A stretch of DNA of 33,988 nt from Candidatus Cloacimonetes bacterium ADurb.Bin211 (GTDB lineage: Bacteria > Cloacimonadota > Cloacimonadia > Cloacimonadales > Cloacimonadaceae), in NCBI GenBank assembly GCA_002070045.1, contig MWCN01000056.1, positions 1 to 33,988 on the forward strand. The letters run 5' to 3'. A model generated the notes under the pieces. It searched no databases. It was not told the DNA's origin and saw nothing but the letters and a program-made list of their open reading frames with translations. This document shows, piece by piece, positions 19,490 through 28,229 of this stretch. The position numbers and the translations under genes were made by a program. The stretch's first letter is position 1; each line of letters starts with the position of its first letter.

Positions 19490-20032
19490 TTATTTTTTAG
19501 CAAGCAATTCCTTCAGGTGAGTCACATAATTTTCAGCGCCACCTTCTCTATAGCCAGTGCGTGCTATTTCTTTTCCTTCAGCATTAATTATAACAACAGT
19601 AGGATAGCCTTCAATTTTATATTTTTCTTGAAGAGCGTTATTAGCCTTAACTTGCTCAGCAGGTAATTCTTTATACATAGGGAAATCAATCATTAAAAGA
19701 ATCAAATTTTCTTTTGCATAGTTAATAAAGGCATCTTGAGAAAAGACCTCATCACGCAAACGAAAACACCAGGGACACCAATCTGAACCAGTAAAATTAA
19801 TAAGAACAGGTTTACCTGATTCTTTAGCAAAATGAAGAGCAAGTGTATAGTCAGTAAGCCAGGTTCCAGGTTCATATTTGTCTTTTGCTGCTTGAACAGT
19901 TTTTAGCGAATCGGGAGATTCTGTTTTCAATGTATCCTCCTGATTAACTTGATTGGAAGAGTTTTTAGTACTGCAACTTAAGAAAGAAATAGAGCAGAGG
20001 GTTATCAGAAGAGGGATAATAATATATTTCAT
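19490..20032 (-). CDS. Thioredoxin-like lipoprotein with CPWC active site
   Basis: Exported thiol-disulfide protein, anchored by lipid. The signal peptide ends in the lipobox SFLSC (Cys20), then a Ser/Asn/Thr-rich linker (~21-50). The thioredoxin fold (~55-180) contains GSDWCPWCF with the active pair Cys86/Cys89 and the cis-proline loop GYPTVV (Pro144). It resembles DUF255/thioredoxin_7-type reductases that act in the periplasm or on the cell surface. It is the last gene of the four-gene minus-strand operon; its ATG overlaps the OsmC-gene stop (ATGA-type junction). Direction of electron flow is not evident. Confidence 0.85.
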   Translation of the reverse strand: MKYIIIPLLITLCSISFLSCSTKNSSNQVNQEDTLKTESPDSLKTVQAAKDKYEPGTWLTDYTLALHFAKESGKPVLINFTGSDWCPWCFRLRDEVFSQDAFINYAKENLILLMIDFPMYKELPAEQVKANNALQEKYKIEGYPTVVIINAEGKEIARTGYREGGAENYVTHLKELLAKK

Positions 20033-20457
20033 AATTGCACCTCCATTTCATTAATAAAGGTTGAATATATTATTTTTACAGCTTTAGACAGCATTGCATA
20101 AACCGGACAATAATCAAAAGAGAGATTGATAGCTTGAATTATTTTTTTCTGAGAGAGTTTTTCTCCCCCAAAACGAAAAGTTAATCTTATCTGATTGTAG
20201 ACCGCTGGAGATCCGGATACAGTATCAGCTTCGGCATCAATTGTAAACTTATAACCTTCCACTTTCATTTTTTTTAGAATAGAAACTATCTCCATTCCTA
20301 TGCAACCACTAAGAGCTGTAAGAAGCAAGGGTTTGGGACGGGGTCCCAAATCCTTGCCTCCACCCCGAGCATCAGTATCCATAATAATGATATGGCCATT
20401 AACATTAGATTCAAAAGCCATATCTCCCAACCAAGATGTGGAAATGCTATGGGTCAT
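20029..20457 (-). CDS. OsmC/Ohr-family peroxide-handling protein
   Basis: OsmC-family proteins reduce organic hydroperoxides with two conserved cysteines. The 142-residue protein has both: Cys52 in ALSGCIGME and Cys117 in FDYCPVYAML. The GPRPKPLLLTALSGC text is the family's typical helix start. It most resembles the YhfA-like branch rather than Ohr itself. It overlaps the MarR gene by one base and the thioredoxin-like gene by four, so all three are co-translated. The neighbouring thiol proteins could recycle it; that is inference. Confidence 0.87.
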   Translation of the reverse strand: MTHSISTSWLGDMAFESNVNGHIIIMDTDARGGGKDLGPRPKPLLLTALSGCIGMEIVSILKKMKVEGYKFTIDAEADTVSGSPAVYNQIRLTFRFGGEKLSQKKIIQAINLSFDYCPVYAMLSKAVKIIYSTFINEMEVQL

Positions 20458-20912
20458 TAAATCTCCATTTTAGTATTTTTCAATACCTTTTCATACTTAT
20501 CAATATAAATTTTTAACGCATTGAAAATATCTTCCACCTCTTTTTCGGAAAGCATACTCATTATCTTCTTCTGGTGATCAAGAACAGTTTGACGACTATT
20601 TTCAGCTAATTTTTTACCCTTATCTGTTATAATAGCATACCAGCAACGACGGTCTTCATCTGAGGGTTTACGTATTACTAAATTCTTGTTTACCAGATTG
20701 TCCATAATGCGGGTTATACGACTATGCGAAACATTAAGTTCCCTTGCCAGCTCATTCATATTGACTGGTTTTTGTACATTGTATAGATAATTTAAAAGCT
20801 GACACTCCATTTTACCTGCTTGCAGACAAGCTTTTTGCGCATAATCAATCTCACTTAAAACGATTTGTAAGCGAGTGATTAGATTGTGAAAATCTTCAGG
20901 GGTTACTTTCAT
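20457..20912 (-). CDS. MarR-family transcriptional regulator
   Basis: Dimeric winged-helix repressor of the MarR/OhrR type. The 151 residues contain an N-terminal dimer helix, the recognition region VNMNELARELNVSHSRITRIMDNL (~55-78 in two blocks) and the wing with PSDEDRRCWYAIITDKG. Cys29 and Cys37 lie in the first helices, a region where OhrR carries its sensing cysteine, so a thiol-based sensor is possible. It lies within the operon it probably controls, overlapping the glutaredoxin gene by 17 bases and the OsmC gene by one. The ligand or oxidant is unknown. Confidence 0.88.
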   Translation of the reverse strand: MKVTPEDFHNLITRLQIVLSEIDYAQKACLQAGKMECQLLNYLYNVQKPVNMNELARELNVSHSRITRIMDNLVNKNLVIRKPSDEDRRCWYAIITDKGKKLAENSRQTVLDHQKKIMSMLSEKEVEDIFNALKIYIDKYEKVLKNTKMEI

Positions 20913-21165
20913 TGTTGGTCTCCTTATGTTTGATATTTAGAAGTCGGTCTATTTTCTCCCGGTCAAAACCGACTACAATTTTATTATTTATCCATAGTTG
21001 TGGTACTCCACTTTGTCCAGATTTTCTTTGCATATCTTGTAAAGCTTTACTATTTGAACTAACATCAATATATTTAAACTTAAAACCTTTGTTAGTGAGA
21101 TAATCTTTTGTTTTTTTACACCAGGGACAAGTTGGAGTTCCAAAAACAATTATATTATTTTTCAT
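20896..21165 (-). CDS. Glutaredoxin-like protein (NrdH/YruB type)
   Basis: Small cytosolic thiol-disulfide oxidoreductase. The 89-residue protein has the active site TPTCPWCKK (Cys13, Cys16) and the cis-proline loop SGVPQLWINN, followed by the GFD motif that binds the partner. CPWC rather than CPYC and the short length suggest the NrdH/YruB-like group, which may take electrons from thioredoxin reductase. TTAAGAGGT precedes the ATG. It is first in the minus-strand redox operon and divergent from radA. Confidence 0.87.
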   Translation of the reverse strand: MKNNIIVFGTPTCPWCKKTKDYLTNKGFKFKYIDVSSNSKALQDMQRKSGQSGVPQLWINNKIVVGFDREKIDRLLNIKHKETNNESNP

Positions 21166-21187
21166 CTTTTATAAACCTCTTAAAACA

Positions 21188-21215
21188 ATAATAATGCAGT
21201 CCTAAAAAAAAGCAA
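21188..21215 (-). promoter_or_regulatory. Candidate promoter of the redox operon
   Basis: On the minus strand, TTGCTT (complement of 21210-21215) and TATTAT (complement of 21188-21193) are 16 bases apart, and TATTAT is a 5/6 match to the -10 box. A near-palindrome AAGTATAAACTT (21252-21263) lies upstream and could be a MarR site. Both are weak calls. Confidence 0.3.
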
Positions 21216-21340
21216 GAAAATTTTGAAGGGCATATACATTTTTGTCATATAAAGTATAAACTTGAGAACTATGCGTAATTTACCAGAAAAAACTTGCCAT
21301 TTTTTTGCCAAAACAAAATATAGATTAAGAGGTATAAAAG

Positions 21341-22684
21341 ATGGGAAGTCTATTTTTTTGCACTGATTGTGGATATGAAACGAATAAATGGAGTGGAAAA
21401 TGTCCAGGTTGTGGCAGTTGGGGCACACTTATAGAAAGTACAAGAGTAACCGGGAAAAATCAATCAGGTAAAATTCCTGAATTACCAAAATCCAAACCGG
21501 AACGCATTAAAGATATAAAAACTACAGAAATATCTCGTTGGAAAACCGGAACTGCAGAATTTGATTTAGTTTTAGGTGGTGGGTTAGTTCCTGGAATGGT
21601 TGTTTTAATAGGTGGAGAACCAGGTGTAGGAAAATCAACTTTGATGCTCCAGCTTTCCGAATGGATGGGAAAACAAGGTAAAAAAGTACTCTATGCAACT
21701 GGAGAAGAAAGTGCAGAACAAATACAATTACGCAGTTCACGTTTAAATATTGCCAGTGATAATATCTGGTTACTTTGCACTAATGATGCAGAAAATATAC
21801 TGAATGTAGTAGAAGAAAATTCTCCTGACCTTCTCATCATTGATTCCATTCAATCAGTCAGTTTAGCTAATCTGGATTCTCTTCCCGGTACCGTAACTCA
21901 ACTGCGAGAGACTTGCAATCGGATTATAAGATGTGCAAAGACTATGCATATTCCAGTATGTTTAGTAGGGCATGTTACTAAAGAAGGATTTGTTGCTGGT
22001 CCAAAAATTATAGAACATATGGTAGATACGGTTTTATATTTTGAAGGTGAGCTACAAGGTCAATATAAGATTTTAAGAGCTGTGAAAAATAGGTTTGGAC
22101 CAACCAATGAGATAGGTATATTTGAGATGACCAATATAGGACTAGTGGAAGTTCCAGATCCCAATCAAATTTTTCTTTCAGAATCAGGAAAGCATAATGG
22201 CACTTCTATCGGATGCGTTATTGAAGGTTCTCGTTCCTTCATTGTAGAAGTTCAAGCTCTGGCTACTAATTCAAACTATGGGACACCACAAAGAGTAGTA
22301 TCTGGATTGGAACAGAAAAAGCTGGCTATATTACTGGCAATATTAGAGAAGAATTTAGCACTCTATCTTCGTGCCAGTGATATATTTATCAATCTTGCAG
22401 CAGGAATTCGTTCTACCGATCCTGGTTTAGACCTTGCTATTCTGGCTGCAATTATTTCCAGTTTAAAAGATAAACCAGTGCCTGAAAGGTCTGTTTTTAT
22501 CGGAGAAGTAGCATTAAATGGTGAAATTAGACCTGTATCACAAATAGAACCTCGCATTAATGAAGCATTAAAACTTGGTTATGAAAGAGTCATTATTTCA
22601 GGACATTCCAGAGTTCGTCAAAAGACAAAAGTATTAAAGCTTTTCAATGTGCGAGAACTATATTCATTTCTGGAGAAAACTTGA
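21341..22684 (+). CDS. radA: DNA repair protein RadA (Sms)
   Basis: RadA is a RecA-like helicase that helps branch migration in recombination and repair. The 447 residues begin with a C4 zinc finger (Cys7, Cys10, Cys21, Cys24). They continue with the Walker A motif GGEPGVGKST (91-100), the RadA-specific KNRFG motif (249-253), and a C-terminal Lon-protease-like domain (~290-447) containing AAGIRSTDPGLDLAILAA. Length and order match the family. An AAGAGGT site lies ten bases before the ATG. It is divergent from the redox operon and begins a long plus-strand run. Confidence 0.96.
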   Translation: MGSLFFCTDCGYETNKWSGKCPGCGSWGTLIESTRVTGKNQSGKIPELPKSKPERIKDIKTTEISRWKTGTAEFDLVLGGGLVPGMVVLIGGEPGVGKSTLMLQLSEWMGKQGKKVLYATGEESAEQIQLRSSRLNIASDNIWLLCTNDAENILNVVEENSPDLLIIDSIQSVSLANLDSLPGTVTQLRETCNRIIRCAKTMHIPVCLVGHVTKEGFVAGPKIIEHMVDTVLYFEGELQGQYKILRAVKNRFGPTNEIGIFEMTNIGLVEVPDPNQIFLSESGKHNGTSIGCVIEGSRSFIVEVQALATNSNYGTPQRVVSGLEQKKLAILLAILEKNLALYLRASDIFINLAAGIRSTDPGLDLAILAAIISSLKDKPVPERSVFIGEVALNGEIRPVSQIEPRINEALKLGYERVIISGHSRVRQKTKVLKLFNVRELYSFLEKT

Positions 22685-22714
22685 CATTATAATCAATTCT
22701 ATAAACTGAAACTT

Positions 22715-24829
22715 ATGGAAACAAAATATATATTAGTAACTATAATTACTGCTCTTTGTATCATAGGTTTATTTCAGCTGGCTAATGAAGGAGAAGCAGG
22801 ATACCCAGAATATCATCTGAGTGTTGGTCAAATTGCAGATTTTGATTTAGTAGCTCCTTTTGATTTTCAAATTTTGAAGAGCGATGAGCAATTGCAGGAA
22901 GAATATGCTCAAGCTCTCGCCAAAGCAGAGAAACCCTATACTTTCAGTTCTGATGTTGAATTTGAAGCCTATCGTAATCTTGACCAATTATTTGACTATA
23001 TCTGGGAAGCACGAGAATCTCCTAATCCTGAATCAGTGATACTAAAAGCGAGAGAGCAGGGTTTTCAATTAGATAATATCTATTCCTTACTATATGTTAA
23101 AGAAGAAAGGATAAATTCTATATATAATAGTGTAAGAACTATATTAACTGATCTTTATAAAGTGGGAATCTATCAAGGTATTGCGGGAGATAGTGTTCTG
23201 GTGGTAACTTCAGCTGGTAATAAAAAATTTCCTCGAACCAGATATTTTGAAGTGGAAGAAGCAAAACGGTTAATGAAATCCAGGATGAGTTCAATAGCTC
23301 TAACTCTACTGGAGAATAATCTTGATAAATTGGTGATGCCTAATCTGGTAGTAGATGCAGTTCAGTATGCTAAACTACAAGAAGAGATAAAAAAACAGAT
23401 TAATCCTGTAGCAGGTATGGTGCTACAGAATGAAATAATAATTCGAAAAAATCAACGGATTACTGAAGAAGATATAAATAAATTGAATTCTTTAGCCAGA
23501 GAATATAAAGCGAGAGGAGAACGACGAAATTCCTTGATGCAATGGTTAGGTTTTATAGGTCTGCTTTTATATATCGTAAGCTGTCTCTTTGCTTTTAACT
23601 TGTATTACTGGCATACTTCTCATAGAGAAATATATGGCAATAATGGCATCTATATTTTAAATTTGGGATTTTTTCTTTCTGCTTTGATGACCATTATTAC
23701 CTGTAAAATACTAAATTTAAATGCCAGCCTGATACCTTTGGTAATGTTTAGTGTGGCTGTTGCTATTATCATAGGTTTCGATTTTGCCATTATTTATTCA
23801 GTCTTTAGTATTTTAATTATTGCTCCCTTTGCAAATTGGGATTCATTTAATCTGGCTTTGCTATTAACTTCCATATTATTAATTTTATCTCTAATGAGAA
23901 ATTTCAAGTCCCGTCACGATTTTCTTCGTATTGGAGTGTATTTCTTTTTAATAATTAATATACTTGCCTTTGCTCTGGGAATGGTTTCCTATTCCGGGAA
24001 TGAGCCTGGTGAAAAATTTCAATATCTACTCCAGAATACAGGCTACTCATTGCTTTCTACAATTATTGGTATTTTAGGAGCGATGGGCTTAGTTCGTTAT
24101 TTTGAGAAAAGGCTTAATCGTGCCACCAAACAGGTTCTTCTTGAATTGCAGGATTTTAATCACCCTCTTTTAAAAAGGCTTGCTACTAATGCTGCAGGAA
24201 CTTATCATCATAGTTTGATAGTGGGAAATCTTGCGGAACAGGCAGCTGCTGCCATTGGAGCTAATCCTCTTTTAGCAAGAGTGGGTAGTTATTATCATGA
24301 TATCGGTAAATCTGTCCATCCAGAATTATTTACCGAAAATAATGAAGATTCTTCCGAGTTCTATGATAAATATAGTCCAGAAGAAAGCGCTGATATCATT
24401 AGAGACCATGTTAAAGAAGGAGTAGCTTTAGCCCAAAAATATCACCTTCCTCAACCAGTAATTGATATTATTAACCAGCACCATGGAACCAGCTATATTC
24501 GTTATTTCTTAGATGTGGCACAACGCAAAGGTGAGGTTACAGATTTATCTGCTTTTCGTTATCCAGGACCTTTACCTCAAACTAAAGAAGCGGCTCTGGT
24601 GATGCTGGCTGATATTGTTGAATCTACCATAAAATCAAAAAAGGATGTCACTGAAGAAGAGATAGAAAAGATACTTGATGACACTATACAAAGACTCATA
24701 AGAGAAGGCCAATTCAATGAAGCTCCTATAACTCTGAAGGACCTGGCTAAGGCAAAAGAAGTTATGCTGCCTATATTAGCGGGAATCTATCGGAAAAGGA
24801 TTGAATATCCAGAGGAGAGTTCTCCTTGA
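22715..24829 (+). CDS. pgpH: 7TM-HD phosphodiesterase, PgpH-like
   Basis: PgpH-type membrane proteins hydrolyse cyclic di-AMP on the cytoplasmic side. The 704 residues comprise one N-terminal membrane helix, a large extracytoplasmic 7TMR-HDED domain (~30-265), about seven membrane segments (~275-455) and an HD domain (~480-690). Metal ligands are visible in TYHHSLIVGN (from residue 496) and YYHDIGK (His528, Asp529), with further histidines in INQHHGTSY. The gene is followed directly by ybeY, a common neighbour of pgpH; phoH, the usual upstream partner, is absent. Activity on c-di-AMP is inferred from the family. Confidence 0.9.
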   Translation: METKYILVTIITALCIIGLFQLANEGEAGYPEYHLSVGQIADFDLVAPFDFQILKSDEQLQEEYAQALAKAEKPYTFSSDVEFEAYRNLDQLFDYIWEARESPNPESVILKAREQGFQLDNIYSLLYVKEERINSIYNSVRTILTDLYKVGIYQGIAGDSVLVVTSAGNKKFPRTRYFEVEEAKRLMKSRMSSIALTLLENNLDKLVMPNLVVDAVQYAKLQEEIKKQINPVAGMVLQNEIIIRKNQRITEEDINKLNSLAREYKARGERRNSLMQWLGFIGLLLYIVSCLFAFNLYYWHTSHREIYGNNGIYILNLGFFLSALMTIITCKILNLNASLIPLVMFSVAVAIIIGFDFAIIYSVFSILIIAPFANWDSFNLALLLTSILLILSLMRNFKSRHDFLRIGVYFFLIINILAFALGMVSYSGNEPGEKFQYLLQNTGYSLLSTIIGILGAMGLVRYFEKRLNRATKQVLLELQDFNHPLLKRLATNAAGTYHHSLIVGNLAEQAAAAIGANPLLARVGSYYHDIGKSVHPELFTENNEDSSEFYDKYSPEESADIIRDHVKEGVALAQKYHLPQPVIDIINQHHGTSYIRYFLDVAQRKGEVTDLSAFRYPGPLPQTKEAALVMLADIVESTIKSKKDVTEEEIEKILDDTIQRLIREGQFNEAPITLKDLAKAKEVMLPILAGIYRKRIEYPEESSP

Positions 24830-25287
24830 ACTACTTAGATTTTAATCTAGTTAATAATACTGAATATGAAGTAAATGAAAACCTTCTCTTATCCTGTGCT
24901 AAGAAAATATTAAAAGAAGAATTACCCGGGAAGAGAGTTGAATTGAATCTACTTCTATGTGATGACACAGTTATGCAAAATTACAATAGAACCTTCAGAG
25001 GTGATGACTCCGTAACCGATGTGCTATGCTTTAATTATTATGATTCTATCCTGGAGACCGAAGATAAAGCATTTCCCAGCCTTTACTGTGATATTATCAT
25101 TGACATAAAACAGTTAGAACGCCAAAAGGGAACTAAAAGTATGGAAAATGAACTGATTGAAATTTTTATTCATAGCTTATTACATGCTTTGGGTTATGAC
25201 CATATTAAATTAGAAGACCGTTTATTGATGGAAGAAAAAGAAAAACAATACATAAATAAAATAGTAGGTGACAAGACAAGTGGATGA
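24826..25287 (+). CDS. ybeY: Endoribonuclease YbeY (16S rRNA maturation)
   Basis: Zinc-dependent single-strand RNase involved in 16S 3'-end maturation and 70S quality control. The 153 residues contain the family's zinc site HSLLHALGYDH (His116, His120, His126) and the upstream NRTFRGDDSVTDVLCF segment. The start is TTG at 24826, overlapping the pgpH stop (TTGA), with AGAGGAGAG just upstream; no better ATG is present. Length is normal. Overlap at both ends shows tight coupling with pgpH and the CNNM-like gene. Confidence 0.93.
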   Translation: MNYLDFNLVNNTEYEVNENLLLSCAKKILKEELPGKRVELNLLLCDDTVMQNYNRTFRGDDSVTDVLCFNYYDSILETEDKAFPSLYCDIIIDIKQLERQKGTKSMENELIEIFIHSLLHALGYDHIKLEDRLLMEEKEKQYINKIVGDKTSG

Positions 25288-26545
25288 TGGTTCAGCGTTA
25301 TTAATAATACTTTTGCTATTGTTATTATCGGCGTTCTTTTCTGGTTCTGAAACAGCTTTCTTTTCCCTACCTCGTCTCTATCTAAAAAAATTAGAGAAGA
25401 GCAAGAGTTCAAGTGCCAAAAGAATTCTCAAATTATTGAGTAGACCCCGTCAACTTTTAATTACTATACTCTTAGGTAATACCTTTGTTAATATGGGGAT
25501 ATCTTCTCTGGGAGCTTTGCTGGCTATTGGGATTGCCCAAAAACATAAGTTTAACACCTCAACTGCACTGACCATACAAGTTATAATCACTACCATAGTG
25601 ATAGTCCTTTTCGGTGAGATTATTCCTAAACTTACAGCTCTGGCTACAGCAAATAAATTTGCCCAGATAGCCAGTTTACCCCTTCAATTCTTTAGCTATC
25701 TTTTTTATGTTCCTGTTTGGTTGATTGATAAGTTCAATTTATTACTTTCACGGAAAAAACCTGTAGATAGACATATGACTGAAAAAGTCACCACAGAAGA
25801 GATTCATAATCTCATCCAATCTGAAAGTTCAAAACATACGCTGGATGAAGACGAAAAGAAGATGCTGGTTGGATTATTCCGTTTTAAGGATGCCAAAATA
25901 ACTGAAATCTATGTTCCTCGTGTGAAAGTGAGAGCCATAGAGGAAAATAGCAGTCTGGAAGAATTAAAAGAACTCATTGTGTCCACAGGATATTCTCGCA
26001 TTCCAGTATACCGTAAGACTATAGATGAAATTGTCGGTATTATTTATGTGAAAGACTTAATTCTCTATCCGGAGAAAAAAACTATTAGGGAATTGATGAG
26101 ACCTGCTTGGTTTGTTACAGAAAATATGAAAGTTCAGACACTGCTCAATCAATTTAAACAAAAGAAAATGCAGATGGCAATAGTAGTAGATGAATATGGG
26201 GGGACTTCCGGTATTATATCTTTGGAAGATATCCTGGAAGAAATTGTAGGAGAGATTCAGGATGAATATGACCAATATGAAGTTCCCGAACTCAGTCAAA
26301 TTGATGAAAACACTTATCGGATGCAGGGAATTGTCAGTATTCGCCTATTCAATGAAGAGCTGGATGCTGCCTTAGATGCAGAAGAGTATGATAATATTGC
26401 AGAGTTTCTCCTATCACAATTCAATCATGTTCCTGCACCCGGAGAGACCCTTATCTGGGAAGATACCTTGCAGTTCAAAGTTCTGGATAGCGATAATAAA
26501 AGCATTAAATTAATAGAAGTTATCAAACTACCCAAAGAATCGTAA
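25280..26545 (+). CDS. CNNM/CorC-family membrane protein (DUF21-CBS-CorC)
   Basis: Membrane protein of the CNNM/HlyC/CorC group, linked to Mg2+ or other cation export. It has an N-terminal DUF21 domain with about three or four membrane helices (~1-180; AFFSGSETAFFSLPRL is the usual start), a pair of CBS domains (~200-330; VPRVKVRAIEENSS, YSRIPVY, VDEYGGTSGIISLEDILEEIVGEI) and a CorC_HlyC domain at the end (YRMQGIVSIRLFNEEL). I prefer the GTG at 25280 because AGGTGA lies at a proper distance; a GTG at 25268 gives four more residues but has no ribosome site. It overlaps ybeY by eight bases. The transported ion is not shown by sequence. Confidence 0.88.
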   Translation: MDDGSALLIILLLLLLSAFFSGSETAFFSLPRLYLKKLEKSKSSSAKRILKLLSRPRQLLITILLGNTFVNMGISSLGALLAIGIAQKHKFNTSTALTIQVIITTIVIVLFGEIIPKLTALATANKFAQIASLPLQFFSYLFYVPVWLIDKFNLLLSRKKPVDRHMTEKVTTEEIHNLIQSESSKHTLDEDEKKMLVGLFRFKDAKITEIYVPRVKVRAIEENSSLEELKELIVSTGYSRIPVYRKTIDEIVGIIYVKDLILYPEKKTIRELMRPAWFVTENMKVQTLLNQFKQKKMQMAIVVDEYGGTSGIISLEDILEEIVGEIQDEYDQYEVPELSQIDENTYRMQGIVSIRLFNEELDAALDAEEYDNIAEFLLSQFNHVPAPGETLIWEDTLQFKVLDSDNKSIKLIEVIKLPKES

Positions 26546-26568
26546 ATTAAAAGAGAATCTTTTCTGGA

Positions 26569-26979
26569 TTGAAAAATAGTTTAATTATGATAAAGCAAAA
26601 TTTAAAACGAAAATCGGAATTAAAATTATGGGCTCCAGTCGGATGGTTAGTGCTTATCTGGATTGTCTCTTCTATCCCTTCGCAAAAATTCCCTACCCAG
26701 GAACTCTTTAGTTTTGATAAGGTTGCGCATTTTGGCGAATATTTAATGCTTGCCTTATTAGTAAACTCCAGTTTTAGAGAAAGAAAACTAAGAGTTAGAA
26801 ATATTTGGTGGATTTATCTTATACTATTTTTTATAGCAGGATTGGATGAATATCATCAGCGTTTTATACCAGGAAGGAATGTGTGTATTGAAGATTATCT
26901 GGCTAATGCTTCTGGTTTAGCCGTAGGTTTGATATTTTTCTGGGTGCTTTATGATAGAAGTAAGAAACCTGTTTCTTAG
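26569..26979 (+). CDS. VanZ-like membrane protein
   Basis: Small integral-membrane protein of the VanZ family, which includes the teicoplanin-resistance protein VanZ but mostly has unknown function. The 136 residues show about four hydrophobic segments and the family motifs SSIPSQKFP, FDKVAHFGEYLMLALL and GLDEYHQRFIPGRNVCIEDYLANASG. Start uncertain: TTG at 26569, with AAGAG somewhat far upstream, or ATG at 26587 without a ribosome site. Its 3' end overlaps the ATPase gene by 29 bases, so they are co-translated. No glycopeptide-resistance genes are nearby. Confidence 0.8.
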   Translation: MKNSLIMIKQNLKRKSELKLWAPVGWLVLIWIVSSIPSQKFPTQELFSFDKVAHFGEYLMLALLVNSSFRERKLRVRNIWWIYLILFFIAGLDEYHQRFIPGRNVCIEDYLANASGLAVGLIFFWVLYDRSKKPVS

Positions 26980-27697
26980 ATTAAATGGACAGCTTATCCT
27001 GCAGGATATAAATTTTGTTCTGGAAGATGGTCATAATATGATTATCTTGGGAAGAAGTGGAGCAGGTAAGACTGTTTTAATAAAAACTTTAATGGGTTTT
27101 TTCCCTCCGGATAAAGGTTCGGTCATTGTGGATGGAGTGGATGTGTATCGGGATAAGGATTTTCATAATTCCAGATTGAAACACAGTTTTGCTATGGTTT
27201 TTCAGAATGCTGCATTACTGGATTCTTTCACTGTATTCCAGAATGTGGCTCTTTCACTCTATGAACGCGGTGAAATGGATTTATCTGAAATAAAGGAAAA
27301 GGTTAGAAAAAGCTTAGCTTTGGTGGGGTTAGAATCTGCTGAAAATAAATACCCTTCAGAACTTAGCGGAGGGATGCTAAAAAGAGTAGGTATTGCTCGT
27401 GCTCTGACATATGAACCAAGTTATATAATTTTTGATGAACCTATTTCCGGCCTAGACCCTATCACAGCTTCTGAAATTCTTTTTTATATAACCCAGATAA
27501 TTCGGAAGGGCGAAGTTACCACTATCACTATAACTCACGACATTAGTAATATACATCAGTTAGGAGACCGGGTATTATTTCTGGAACAAGGAAGACAACT
27601 TTACTATGGCGATTTGGAAGGTCTGTATACCAGTAAAGATCCTATCATTCAGAAATTCCTGAACCTTAATTCCAACAAGTATAATCTCAACTCTTAA
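26951..27697 (+). CDS. MlaF-like ABC transporter ATPase
   Basis: ATPase of the MlaF/Ttg2A group, which powers phospholipid transport between the membranes. The 248 residues include Walker A GRSGAGKT (34-41), Q-loop FQNAALLDSFTVFQN, signature LSGGMLKRVGIARAL (138-152; the SGGM form is typical of MlaF), Walker B YIIFDEP (158-164) and the D-loop SGLDP, then the switch His in THD. No MlaE permease or MlaD lies next to it. It starts inside the vanZ-like gene and is followed one base later by the Gx transporter. The partner permease must be elsewhere, or the ATPase serves another transporter. Confidence 0.87.
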   Translation: MIEVRNLFLRLNGQLILQDINFVLEDGHNMIILGRSGAGKTVLIKTLMGFFPPDKGSVIVDGVDVYRDKDFHNSRLKHSFAMVFQNAALLDSFTVFQNVALSLYERGEMDLSEIKEKVRKSLALVGLESAENKYPSELSGGMLKRVGIARALTYEPSYIIFDEPISGLDPITASEILFYITQIIRKGEVTTITITHDISNIHQLGDRVLFLEQGRQLYYGDLEGLYTSKDPIIQKFLNLNSNKYNLNS

Positions 27698-27698
27698 A

Positions 27699-28229
27699 GT
27701 GAAGAAGAGATTAGCTTTATCTTCTCCCGAAACTTTAGCTTTTCTTACGGCTACGGCTTGCACTATCCATATTTTTGAAAGTTTAATTATGCGGCTTTTA
27801 CCACTGCCTTTTCTTAGACTTGGATTATCTAATATCATTGTGATGTATTTAATCTTAAAAGGAAAACCACTACAAGCGGTATTGGTTAATGTAACAAAAT
27901 CCATAGTTGGTGGTGCAGTCACTTTTACTCTAATGACTCCAGCTACACTATTATCTCTGGGTGGAGGTTTATTTGCCATTTTAGCAATGTGGCTGGCTTG
28001 TATCGCTAATCTCGGTTTTACAGAGATAGGGATTAGCATTTGCGGTGCTGTTGCACATAATTTAATGCAACTTATCCTGGTGCAAACTCTGGTGCTATCA
28101 GGTACAAGAGTTTTTGTATTGACACCATTATTGTTATTTTTAGGTTTGCTAACAGGTATAATAACGGCATGGCTTTTAATTATTGCCGAAGCTAGATTTA
28201 ATATAATTAAGACGGATAGTAATGAATGA
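27699..28229 (+). CDS. Gx transporter-family membrane protein
   Basis: Hydrophobic 176-residue protein of the Hpre_diP_synt_I / Gx transporter family (PF07456), with a fold like ECF substrate-binding subunits. It was named after heptaprenyl diphosphate synthase component I, but transport is now favoured. About five or six membrane segments are visible, with the characteristic LPLPFLRLGLSNIIVMYLI and GGGLFAILAMWLA text. GTG start, one base after the ATPase stop. Its stop overlaps the PBP1A start by eight bases. The substrate is unknown. Confidence 0.82.
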   Translation: MKKRLALSSPETLAFLTATACTIHIFESLIMRLLPLPFLRLGLSNIIVMYLILKGKPLQAVLVNVTKSIVGGAVTFTLMTPATLLSLGGGLFAILAMWLACIANLGFTEIGISICGAVAHNLMQLILVQTLVLSGTRVFVLTPLLLFLGLLTGIITAWLLIIAEARFNIIKTDSNE

